Under the pieces are notes generated by a model. It was not told the origin of the DNA. It worked only from the letters and a program-made list of their open reading frames with translations, and did no database searches. A DNA stretch of 64,000 bases from Symsagittifera roscoffensis (taxonomy: Eukaryota > Xenacoelomorpha > Acoela > Convolutidae): positions 13,862,539 to 13,926,538 of the forward strand of contig NC_087070.1 in NCBI RefSeq assembly GCF_963678635.1, read 5' to 3'. The first letter of the stretch is position 1, and the number at the start of each line of letters is the position of its first letter. Below, piece by piece: positions 21,370 to 31,759 of this stretch. The translations under genes were made by a program, and so were the position numbers.

Positions 21370-24300
21370 AAGGCCGAGCCTAAATCAAGAGTCGTAAAAA
21401 ATTTTGCATCACCTAACTTCGAGAGGCTCTCATCAATCCTAGGTATGGGATAGGCATCCTTCACCGTGACGGAGTTCAGGTATCGAAAGTCACAACAAAA
21501 CCTTAACTGGTCGCCTTTCTTTTTGGCCATCACTACTCCACACGCCCACGGTGACTTGCATGGTTCTATCATGTCATACTCTAGTAACGTTTCGATTTCT
21601 TTTCTACACGCGTCCGATTTGTGTGGGGTCATTCGCCTCGCCCCCTCCCTGTGTGGTACCGCGTTTTCCTCTAATTCTATTTCATGCTCAACAAAATTAC
21701 AACACCCGATATCCGCCTTATGCCTCGAAAAAACTTCCTCGTTCCGCTCTAGTACGTCCTTGATGGCTTCGAGCTGTTCATCTTCCAGTTTGCCCCTCAA
21801 ATGTTCAATCTCCGGCAGCACCGGTTTATCAGTCTGCATTTCATCTAGTGTGGGTCGCTCTGGAAAGTTCGAACAGCTCGACAGCCCATCGTCCGTTTCT
21901 GACTTAAGTGATTTAATAAGACCTGATGAATCTTTTATTTTCTGCAATCGTCTCAAGATACAAATTTTGGGACAATCAACAACTTCATTTTGTTTTGAGT
22001 TCTCAATCGTTTCATATCGAGTTTTAACCGGTAAAGCATATCCCAGTTTCCTCCCTCTCTGTATCGTGATCGGTATGTCAAGGGTATTCAACAAGACACT
22101 GACACAGAGGCCGCTCTTCGTTATCGAGAATGATCTTCCTAAAACAGCAGCAATTTGACTATTAGGATTCGGAACTATACACACTTGCTTGTTGTCACTT
22201 AGTTCATTGTAATTTTTCATCCTCAAGCTTACGATTGCCGCTTCATTAGCTTTTAGCCTCACCCTCCTACTCAAGAATACCGGTGCTTTGTTCTCATTTG
22301 CCATTATTAAATTTACCGGTTTGATTGCGTACCTCCTATCCGGGTTCCGTATCCTGAACATTGCGTTATTTAGATCAATCGTTACATCGAAATTCCTGAT
22401 GAAGTCTCTGCCCAAAATGAATTGGTCAGACTCATCTAGGTTTTCTACTACAAGAAAACTCATCCACAGGTTACGTTCCCCCAGATTGAGCGCCATTATC
22501 GGCGTTCTGCCTAACACGCGCAGGGCTCCTTTGTTCGCAGCCGACAACCGTATTCTCGAATCTATCAAGTCATCTTTGTTGAAGCCCATTCGTTCCCAAG
22601 TTTCGATTGGTATGACACTCAAGACCGCTCCCGTGTCAAGTAACCCACGTAACTGAGTCTTCTTGCCACTTATGTCTAGCACGTGCCCTGTCACATCTGA
22701 CTCTGTCCCAATGTGCATTGCATCTTCTTCAAGCATGGCGCAGTTTCCAATCGATCTCACTTTCAATTCTTCTTTCCCCACGTAGATTTGCCCAATTAGG
22801 TCTTCGTCACATGTTATCATCGTTCTGGTATAGATGTTGATCCCATCTATATTTAGCATCACCTCGTGTGGACCATAAGCTTCAGTATACCTATTATCAA
22901 CACGTACCGACTTGCTGCCCCCTCTCGTGAGTAGTGCTCTCAACGCTCTAGAAGTCGTTTGTGGGCTTATACAACTCAAGTAATCTGCGTACACGTCAAT
23001 GTGCATTATTGTCTGGTCGCTCGGTTCGCTCAAGTTTCTGGTTACCTCGTGGCCGCCCACTGTGATTATCGACATTATTCTAGCCCCGATTTTCGATATG
23101 CCGAATGGCTTTCCCGTCACCATTTTTACAGTGTTACAATTCCCGGTCTTTGTTGAGCCTGATACGGCCTCTGGTGTTGGGTTTGATCCGGTTAATGCTT
23201 CGTTAAAATTCTTTCTTTCGATCTCCAGTTTTAGTCGTTGCTCTATTTCTTTCGCAGCCAGATCCTGCTTCGCTTTGTTGATGGCCTCCGCTGCCGCCTT
23301 CTCGTAATCTATTTCTGGGGCTTTCTTCGCCGTGGCCTCTGCTGCACTACCACATTGTGTTACAGCTTTCACTGTTTTCGTTGGTAGCTCTACATTTGGT
23401 CCCTCGAGTTTTTTCGTCTCAAATTCACCCTGTCTGTTTTTCTGGTTCTGCACTGCTGCCAATGCCAACTTGTGTTTTGGATGACTCTGATTCTTGACCG
23501 CTTCCCAGAACAACGGACAGTCCATCCTGAAGTGCCCCTCTTGGTTACAGAAGAAGCATCTCGCACCTATTTTGATGATCAAGCCACTATAGAACTCGTG
23601 TTCTTCCATCTGGCTCATATCTTCCTCATCGGGTGCATATCCCAAACTCTTCATGCCCTGTTTGTATGTCCACCAATCCACCACATGATGATCAACTGAC
23701 CCGCAGTTAGCACACGACCTGCGTTTGTCCATGTCATCTCTAGGCTTGTACCATGACGACCTTTGTGGCTGACTCCCCCCTTGGGTGTTCCTGTTGTCTG
23801 AGTACGAGTATTTCTTGGGTTTCATCAGCATGTATTCTCTTGACTTCTGCCTCATCTCTTCTGGAGTTGGCGCACTATCTTTCGACAATGTGTTATACGT
23901 TGCTAACATCGTTCTCAAGTCATCACTCTTTACCCCATCAATGAACTTTGAGGCTATGCTGAAGTTTCTTCTATTGGTAGATTCTTCTGGGTCACTCCTT
24001 CTTCTCAAGCTCTCGAGATCATCTAGGAACCTGTCTATCGATTCGTCATCTCTCTGTCTCCTTTTTTCAAATCGCATCATCGCTTGATGACCCTTCATGC
24101 CTGAGCCGAATCTATTCAACAGTATTTCAAAGATTTTGTCCGCGGTATCGCGTTCTTCTTCTTTCTTCGCAACCACGCATTTTAATGCCGTGCCTTCTAA
24201 ATTGCTGAGTATGGCTGTGCATGCTTGTCTTTCATCGTTCAAGTTGTCCTGTTCTAGGTGTAGTCTCATCACTTCCACCCAAGTGTCAATGCATCCATCA

Positions 24301-24758
24301 GAGTCATCTTTAAATTCTTTTGGCTTCTTGAATGTTTTTCTGGATTTTCCCTCTCTTCTATCATTCGAGTCGGTGTTCCTTGTGGCGAAGGCCTCTAGAG
24401 TTCTATTCATCATTTCCCAAGTGTTTGCCCATATCATAGCATCCGGTCCTGCGTTGCTGTTAGTTGTTGAGTCCCCCGGACCAGTCGTTGTACTCGACGT
24501 TCCATTCTTCATTATTGTTTTCGCAGCTGTTGGTGCTATGCTCACCGTGTCCCGGGTTAAGGGCAATGGTGTCGATTGCCGTTTGTTCCTTTGTGGTTCC
24601 GGTCTTTCTTGTGAAGTAGAATTTCTCAAGATTGCATCCAATTTCGCTTGTATTGCACAAGAACTTTCTGCCTGATTCTTGCTCATTGTGTCCATTCTCT
24701 TTTCCAGGCTACCTAATTGGCTGTTGACATCATCATATCGGTTTTTCAACTGTTGCAT
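21246..24758 (-). pseudogene. Copy B gag-pol: gag core, two zinc knuckles, protease, RT N-terminal half
   Basis: This frame is continuous with the one ending at 24810; only a TAA separates them. Residues 1-60 are coiled coil. Residues ~140-290 are a retrotransposon capsid-like core (GCIDTWVEVMRLH, RFEKRRQRDDESIDRFLDDL). Knuckle 1 (CANCG at residue 349) is CCH followed by Trp where copy C has Cys, so it is impaired. Knuckle 2 (CFFC at residue 401) is a complete C-x2-C-x4-H-x4-C. The aspartic protease has LLDTGA (DTGA at 22637-22626, residues 708-711) and FILGRDFIRNFDVTIDL. RT follows (SPWACGVVMAKKKG, LDLGSAFWQV) until the frameshift near 21295, after which the last ~15 residues are not native. 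Gag, protease and RT appear to be one fused ORF rather than separate frames. Confidence 0.9.
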
Positions 24759-24809
24759 ATCTTTTTTGATGTTCTTATCTCGTTCTTCATTGGTGGCTTC
24801 TACCTTGTC

Positions 24810-25565
24810 TTACATCTCCTTGAGTCTCTCGTCTGTTGCCTTAGCCAGGTTAAAATAACTATCCAGATACTCGTGATTGTTGTATCTTAATTCTTTTCTT
24901 ATCACCTCTCTGTCCTCTTCGCTGTGCTTCAGTTTTTTGTTGATCTGATTCAGTTTCGCCATCAAGTCACCTAGCTCAATAGTAGCCTCTTCATGGTCAG
25001 CCGTCGGTCTGTCTTTGGCCGTAGCTTCTGCTTTAGTCTGTTCCTCTCTTGGATTGGCTTCTGTCGTCCTCGTGCTCACTGTCCCAAATGTTCGTGCTCT
25101 TTCAGCTTTTGGTTCTTCAGTCATGTTTTCTTTCGTTTTTATTCCGACCATCATCGCCAACCTTTCTGTAAAAGATGTCTTTTTTACTTGAGAGTCTTCT
25201 TTCACCGTTTCTTCGGTGTTGCCTATTGCATCTTCCACATTGTCTATTGGTGAGAACTCTATGGGTTTCGGGTTTGGTTCTTCTGCATTGGGCATTGGAG
25301 TTGACTCCGTCGCAATTTTCCCTGTTTCATCTACACTTTGATCGGGTGTCTCTATATCAATCTCGATGGTGGGTTCTACTCGTTCCCCTTCTGTGCCCTC
25401 TTTTGCTCTGTTCTCCGTTGTGCTCCTTGTGCTGACCATGTTAACTGAAAAGCTCTTCTTTGTTATCTTCGGACCCATTGATGTTGTTTTCCGTAGCGAC
25501 GAATTATACTTTGTCTTTGCTTCGGTAGATCTTTTTTCAGCTACCGGTACCCTGCTCCGCCTCAT
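24810..25565 (-). pseudogene. Copy B gag N-terminal segment
   Basis: 251 codons ending in TAA at 24812-24810, in frame with the following gag-pol segment, so this is probably a nonsense mutation in the gag start region and not a separate gene. The ATG at 25565 (MRRSRVPVAEK) is the first in this frame. The protein is Ser/Thr/Glu-rich and low in complexity for ~180 residues, then becomes coiled coil (LGDLMAKLNQINKKLKHSEE). Programmed readthrough of the TAA is possible but copy C does not share it. Confidence 0.75.
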
Positions 25566-25796
25566 TATTTACAATTGTTATTATTTACAGTATTATTATC
25601 TACAAAATTTCTACTCTAAGGTTAAAACTCTAAGTAAAAAGAAATTGACAATTCGCTAAAAACAATTTTTCTTAAACTTTTGAAAACTTTTATGTGTTAG
25701 GTTAGGATAGGGAATGTGTTGTTATAATTGGCTACTTCAACCTAACTTAGTACTCTTGTAGTACCCCCTTCCTAATACTGTTCCAAGACTTTCTCT

Positions 25797-26290
25797 CTGC
25801 CGTCCCAAGACTATTCAGTGTTGTCCCAGTACTTCTTATTGGTATCCTCAGACCAATGTCCCAAGACCAACGTCCCTAGACCAACGTCCCAAGACCAACG
25901 TCCCAAGACTAACGTCCCGAGACCAATGTCCCAAGACTAACGTCCCAAGACTAATGTCCCAAGACCAATGGCCCAAGACCAACGTCCCAAGACCAATGGC
26001 CCAAGACTAATGTCCCAAGACTAACGTCCCAAGACCAATGGCCCAAGACCAACGTCCCAAGACTAATGTCCCAAGACCAATGGCCCAAGACTAATGTCCC
26101 AAGACCAATGGCCCAAGACCAACGTCCCAATACTAACGTCCCAAGACCAATGTCCCAAGACTAACGTCCCAAGACCAATGGCCCAAGACTGTTTTGTACC
26201 AAGACTGCTCTGGTCCAAGACTGCCCCAAGGCTGCACTGTCCCAAGACTGCAATGTCCCAAGACTTCTTCGGTACTGTCCCAAGACTCGT
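25797..26290 (-). repeat. 14-bp minisatellite in the leader of copy B
   Basis: Units such as CCCAAGACCAACGT and CCCAAGACTAATGG (plus strand) repeat about 24 times without interruption from ~25855 to 26190, with degenerate units on both sides. As 14 is not a multiple of three, it cannot be a protein repeat. It sits ~0.3-0.7 kb before the gag start. Confidence 0.9.
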
Positions 26291-27189
26291 CACTGAGTGT
26301 CTGGATATCGCATCTTTTTCTTCTTCGTTGTAGGGACTTCTTGATTCACTGTACCTTGTACCACCACTCAAGCTCTAGTGAAAATCCCAAAAACCCTCTC
26401 TTAATGGCCAAATGCTAACCCCCTTTTTGAAATACCTCTTTTTCTATGTTCCAAGCAACTTGAAACCAAAACTTGTGCGCAGGTATCTTGTGATCACCTG
26501 TTCGTATAAAAACCAATCGCAAATCCTCACCAAAATGCAACAATAAAATAAAAAAAAAATTTTTTAAACAAGAAAAAATAATAAAACAGAGAAATCAACC
26601 AACCTAAAATTCAAAGAAGACAAATGTCGACCTTCTGTCGAAAAAAATTGTCTGGTACCTAACTGCCACGCGTTTTCCTCCCCCCACTAGCGATCTTATG
26701 GGGTATCACAAAAACTGTCTATATCCGTTCCCCCCTACCAATCCAACCAGCGTACCAATCTTAACTCGAGTTAAATTTTGGATATCCACCTATTATTACC
26801 AACGCGTGTCGATGGCTAATGTAACTAAATCAACGATGTCGATTAATTAGTTACTCTGATTTCCCCCCTTTTTACAATTTACAACCGCCAACCTCTAACC
26901 TAACCAGCCCCCCTACTAACCTCCCCCCTCTTTAGCCCCCCTCTTAAGCCGAAAAATCCCTTAAGCGCCGGGTGCTAAACCTCTCGAGAGAAAACCGTAG
27001 ACCTGTTTCCAGGCCTGCTTGAGTAAAAACTGCCTCAAAACAATGGGACTCCGCTTATCCAATTTTACACTTATTTCCTATAATTTAATGTGGATTCTAA
27101 CGATACCCGTTGTTCGACTTGAGAACACCCCTGTGCGTCCTCTTGTAGTGGTCCTGTGCTGGTTGTCTCTGTTCTGCACTTGACAGCAG

Positions 27190-27315
27190 AACCACTTTCC
27201 CACTCGACTGGTCACCTCTTCCAATCAAGTCTCCTAGTGGTCCGTTTCGATCCTTGTGAACCACTTTCCCACTCGACTGGTCACCCTTTCCAGTCAAGTC
27301 TCCTAGTGGTCCGGT
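27190..27315. repeat. 69-bp direct duplication in the leader of copy B
   Basis: AACCACTTTCCCACTCGACT begins at 27190 and again at 27259; the copies stay nearly identical through CTCCTAGTGGTCCG, the second ending about 27315. Confidence 0.85.
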
Positions 27316-27758
27316 TGGGTCGCAATCTATCTGAAAACCCATAACAACGCCCCCCACTCGGGCACCTTACTGAAGTCACTGGTTTAAATTGCTAGATTGA
27401 TCGAAACGATCGGTCTTATAAAACAGTATGTGTATACTATTTAATTAATACAAAGGTTTGATCCAACTAATTTGGTATCAAAGTCACTGTCTTTTTTCGT
27501 TTTATGGTTTTTTGTTCCTATTTGTATTCTTTTTTGCTCGTATTTTTGTCCCCCTAGTTGCCCCCCTTCACTCGGTTAGCTAAGCCTCGTTCGGAGAGCG
27601 TACCAGGAAGTTTTCTTGAGTTTTCTTAAAAAGCTATCACGGTACAACCGGAAGGTTTACACGTTCCCGCTGAACCGTACCACCGGTACTCTAGAATGGG
27701 CATGTAGCCCGGAGCTGTGTCAAGTGGGTTCGACTCCGTAGTCATGATGTCGTAAAAA

Positions 27759-27773
27759 CACCCAGGAGCGCCA
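27759..27773 (-). promoter_or_regulatory. Copy B: candidate tRNA primer-binding site
   Basis: On the minus strand, TGGCGCTCCTGGGTG begins 11 bases after the LTR end. It starts with TGG, as primer sites complementary to a tRNA 3' CCA do. The 11-base gap is longer than usual and I cannot name the tRNA, so this is tentative. Confidence 0.35.
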
Positions 27774-27784
27774 TAAAAACACTA

Positions 27785-28669
27785 TGTAACATTCGTCTAC
27801 TGTAGTCACACATGAGGCCTAAGAAAAATAGGCCCTATAACCATTGGCTCAAGAGTCAGGGACACTATCTCTTGTGTTTTTCTACCTCAAGAACGGTCGG
27901 AGCCAATTCGGTTCGCTTGCGACATGAGACTGGAACCCGTTACAGCTTAAAGGCCACTACCAAATTACCCCCCCACTCTAGAAATAAAAACGTCCCCATA
28001 CTTAGGTCTCGAAATACCCAAAATACATGAACGCCGTTAAAAACCGGGTCGGAACAATCCGCTTAGTTACTTTTTATTGGACAGTGGAACTTTGATCCAT
28101 TTCAGATGGATCAACCTAAAACTCGCCTTATCTCAACATAACTATCATAAAATACACTCGAGAAATTTAAATTGAGAACTCACATGTCGATGCACTTGAG
28201 TATGAGGAGTAACTAAAAGATGAGCAGCTTGAGAATCAAATAATATAACTAAATAAGTTTGATGCTTATTAGTTTTAACAACAGAAGTAAGTTCTGTCTC
28301 AAGAATCAAAGTTTCTGAATGAACCATTGGGACACTCGAGTTGCCCACTCTTCCATTGAATGTTCACTCCTTTCCGTTCGAATAGTCGTCCTTTCTCAAG
28401 TCTGTATTCTATTCTCCTGTTTTCAGGATGAGACAGCTCTACTCTCTTATTATTTCGTATCGAGAAATTGCGAATAGCAATTTCCTGCCTTTTTCTTGAG
28501 TAGTTTCCCGCAATTGTTAATTCGGACGTTCTGATTTTGATTTTGCGTTTTCAGTTGGTTCGAGAAAACTGAGCATGACAGGCTCCATTCGAAATTTTTA
28601 AAATTAAAACTTCACTCCAAATTTACGTGTTTCTCAAGGTCAAACCTCCAGACATGACCGACTGGCACA
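27785..28669 (-). repeat. Copy B: 5' LTR (885 bp)
   Basis: On the minus strand it starts TGTGCCAGTC at 28669 and ends GAATGTTACA at 27785, the same ends as copy A's LTR, with similarity throughout. It carries the hairpin at 28114-28092 and AATAAA at 28078-28073. The complete 3' partner has been lost, so target-site duplications cannot be checked. Confidence 0.87.
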
Positions 28670-28869
28670 GTTATTGTCAGCTGGTGCATCTTTAAAGTAT
28701 GGTGATGTGAAAAGAATATGGTGATGTGAAACTAGGAAAAACGGAAAGTAGAACGAAGAAAATAAACCTCCAGAGAAAGAGTTTATGCTTCTGTGTTTTA
28801 CACATGGGTTTGTACCCATCACTTGACTGCTGAGCTGACTTTCTACACCGGGTTGCAATGAAAACCGTT
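28670..28869. other. Short gap; nothing recognised
   Basis: Two hundred bases between copy B's LTR and the LINE fragment. There is a small direct repeat (TATGGTGATGTGAAA, twice near 28700) and no coding signal I can support. Confidence 0.5.
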
Positions 28870-29720
28870 GCATATAAAAGCCCAAGAACATAAGTTGACT
28901 TCAGAGTAATCTTTGTAGAAGTTATTCCAATATAATTTTGTCAGGTATGGTTGGTCAATTTATTCGAGGTCGATATTTCCTTTTTTCCAGATAGCTGCTT
29001 TCCTTTGGACACGTTCTATTTCTTTACTTCCAGTTTAGTTCTTGAACCAAGCAGGTGATGCATAATTTTTTACAGGTATTACATATCCTACGTGAGCATT
29101 GAGTTTAATGTTTTTAGCAGCAAGAGAGATGTTTTTTTTCAGAAGTAGATTGCTTTAGTGCAACTGTTATCAATATTTGGTTTCCATGAAAATTTGCTGG
29201 CCATGATAAATCCAAGTCCTTTTGTTCAATTCTTTCAGAAAGCTGTTTGAATTAAAAGTGAAGTCAGGCTCTACGTCTTCTTTCTGTTTTTTTGGTAAGA
29301 TATAGTATTTGCCCTCGTTTAACTTCATTTTATTAGCATTGCACCAATCTTCCACTTTCGGTAGATCTTTCTGTATATTATCTAGTGGAACACTATGAAA
29401 AGCTTTTTTGAAGTCAAATAACGCAAAATTTTTGTTTTCCTTTTCATCCCGTTTGTTGTACAGAAGGTCTAAAAACAAAAATAGTTGAGCAACAACTGTA
29501 CCATTTAATCTTGCCCCTGTTGCGATTGGTCTATTTGCTTTTTTTTAACGTCATACAGTTCATCAAAATTAGGTTTTTCCAGGACTTTCCATATGCTGCA
29601 TAAAAGACTTATGCGTCGGTACCGTTCAATCATTGCTCTGTTCTGTTCCTTACATATTGGTATCGGGTATTTTGGTGCAAAAGAGGGTATAGTACTATTC
29701 ATTAACGACTACTAATAGAT
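28870..29720 (-). mobile_element. CR1/Jockey-like LINE fragment, copy 1 (RT, internally deleted)
   Basis: On the minus strand, reading down from 29702: fragments typical of a non-LTR RT (YRRISLLCSIWKVLEKPNFDEL), then FALFDFKKAFHSVP, then an abrupt jump to WCNANKMKLNEGK, and a C-terminal part recognisable in pieces as YASPAW...IERVQRKAA near 28980-29060. The part that would hold the catalytic YxDD is missing. The RT start is nearly identical to copy 2 (49262-49100). Frameshifts and stops make it a dead fragment. Confidence 0.75.
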
Positions 29721-30094
29721 TATTATCCTTATTACATATTACTTATGTCCTAATTAGACACAAGAAACACCCAAATTTTGTCGAAAATTATCGATTTTCG
29801 ACCAAACTGTAGACCCCCAAATTTTTGGATCTCCGAGCTTTTCCTAACAGCAAAAAGCTTTTATATAGGGAGTAGCTACGTAGTTCGATCCCCCTAACTA
29901 AAGAAACCGCGTGAGAAAAGACTCAGTAGAAGTTGGAAAAAACCAAAATTTTTCGATCAAATTTTTGATAATTTTCTGAAATTTGTCAAACTGTTTTGGG
30001 GATTGAGTTTTTGAGTTTTTAGAGTTAGAGCAAAAAATTTTTTTGTGTTAGGAGCGTGCTAGCATAACGTGCTTGGCTGCCAGAAAAATTCTTG

Positions 30095-30850
30095 AGTAAC
30101 CCTCCGATTAGCTCCGTGGATAGAGCTAACGACTTAAGAATTGGAAAAGGAAGGAATCGGAGGGTCCAAATTTGATAGTTATTAGCCAAATTTTTCTCTC
30201 CAAACCAATTTTGGTCCGGTGTTTTGCAAAATTCCAGTGCCGTACAGGGCTACTACGCTCGTTTCATTTATTTTTAGGCACTTTCAATAGGAATTGCGGA
30301 AAAAGTTTCTCAGAACCTATATAGATGGTGAAAAAAGGCCATTTGGACAAACACGTTTTTGGCAATTTCTCAAAGGCTAGCGAACCGATCGGGATAATTT
30401 TGCTACCATAAGTCGACGTTTTGGACCACTTTTCCGGACCGCAACCTTTTTTGGGTTGATAATCTCGGAAAAGAAAAATTTTTTAGAATTTGTTGGTTCG
30501 GAGGGTTCAAATTATGAGTAACCCTCCGAGCAGTAGAAAATTTTATCAAAACACCTTTTTACCCTACTGGGAAGGTTGACCGTGTCAGCCAACCTAGTTT
30601 CAAGTCAGGTGGACCGCTTTTGGAGACTTTATCGCGGTAACATAACCTTTTTTCTTGATTTTTGGGCAACCCTCCGAAGTAACCCTCCGGAGCATTTTAA
30701 GCATCTTATTGACCCTCCTTAGTAAATTTAGGGGGACCCTCCGAAGTAACTTGGGTGATTAAGGTACCCTCCGAAGTATCCCTCCGAGGTAGGCTAAGTG
30801 TCTTAACAACCCTCCGAAGTAACCCTCCGGAGTGTCTTAAACCTTCTAAC
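30095..30850 (+). repeat. Dispersed ACCCTCCGAAGTA short repeats
   Basis: The phrase ACCCTCCGAAGTA, or a close variant, occurs more than ten times, often in pairs (AACCCTCCGAAGTAACCCTC), and inverted as ATCGGAGGGT near 30166. The units are irregularly spaced and not a clean tandem array. Confidence 0.65.
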
Positions 30851-31067
30851 AACCTTCCTTGTTAGAAACTTGAGGAAACCTTCTGTGGCAGTTTGGGAAA
30901 CGGAAAATATCCATTTAATTAAGATCATATTAGGATATTAGGCGTGCTTATTAGGATCATAAGAGCCCATTTAGACCCGGAAATTCGTGATCAACTTTGG
31001 ATTCTAGATCGGGTGTATCAGAAGTACCCGAACAAAATTTTTTTTTTGATTGTGATTTTGGTTGTGT

Positions 31068-31390
31068 GGTTGCCTTGAGCTATTTAATAGGAAAGTTCGG
31101 GCAATCCGGGAACAAATAAAAGGAGACCTCGGTGAGTGTATTAGGCAAATACACACTCACTTGAGAAGAAAAGTAGTTCCCTGCTCTCGTGCACTTGGAG
31201 CGTTCCGGGTGTGGGGGAGCTTAGAAATTTTCGATCAGAGGTTGCCTTGAGCTACTTAATAGGACAGCTCGGACAATTGCAGGACACCTAAAAGTAGACC
31301 TCGGTGGGTGTATTAGGCTTCTGTGTCCTGGGCTTCGTTCTTTCGGATCGTTCCGATTGAGGGAAGTCTTTTTCTTTAAGACTAGGTTTT
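31068..31390 (+). repeat. 172-bp tandem duplication, two diverged copies
   Basis: GGTTGCCTTGAGCTATTTAA at 31068 and the variant with CTACTTAA at 31240 start two copies that share AATAGGA, AGACCTCGGTG and GTGTATTAGGC. The shared parts are short and complementary in places, so RNA structure is possible. Confidence 0.65.
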
Positions 31391-31759
31391 ATTGATCTGT
31401 TTCTGAATCATCACTTGATAAATTGTGTGGCGATAAATTGATACTGACGAGAGGTCGCTGTCACCTGTAGGATATTCTTATCTGATTATCAATTGGGTTT
31501 TGTGTATTGATTATATCTTGTGAAAATTTTGTGATACTGTTATACTATACAACAAGGTTGAGTTAGCATTATTTCAATTCTGAGTAGGCCCTGTGTTTTT
31601 AACTTTAGCTGAGTCACCAAGATTGTCATTGAGAAATCTAAGAGACATTTTTGATACCTAGAAGATCGAAGAGGCAGCGTTAAGTAATTTAACTTGAATT
31701 TGTTGCGGTACGTGTGAATTTCCATTAAATAAGAAGAATATTGTTATTTGTCACAAAGT

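Larger units (their letters stand above)
25566..27784 (-). other. Copy B: long 5' leader
   Basis: About 2.2 kb separates the 5' LTR from the first gag ATG. It holds a 14-bp minisatellite, a 69-bp duplication, T- and A-rich tracts and a candidate primer site, but no open frame that is conserved in other copies. Leaders this long would need internal initiation, splicing or shunting for gag to be translated. Confidence 0.7.
29721..31759 (+). other. Copy C: presumed 5' leader, AT-rich and repeat-bearing; 5' LTR not found
   Basis: Two kilobases lie between the LINE fragment and the first gag-like ATG of copy C. It has no conserved coding frame. Features seen are a scattered ACCCTCCGAAGTA repeat and a 172-bp tandem duplication. 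I found nothing matching copy C's own 3' LTR (47931 on), so the 5' LTR is missing or too diverged. Confidence 0.5.

Noticed and set aside
25797-26290. CRISPR-like repeat array
   Set aside because: Units are 14 bp, contiguous and without spacers, in a eukaryotic retroelement leader. It is a minisatellite.
27715-27745. T-arm-like GGGTTCGACTCC near copy B's LTR
   Set aside because: No A-box, anticodon stem or acceptor stem fits around it; probably chance or an old fragment.
30095-30180. tRNA-like gene or tRNA-derived SINE head
   Set aside because: It has a good D-arm (GCTC/GAGC) and complementary ends, but the anticodon stem does not pair and the B-box match (GGGTCCAAAT) is poor.
29721-31759. 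5' LTR of copy C
   Set aside because: Searched for the start, hairpin, TATA and end motifs of the 3' LTR (47931 on) and found none convincingly.
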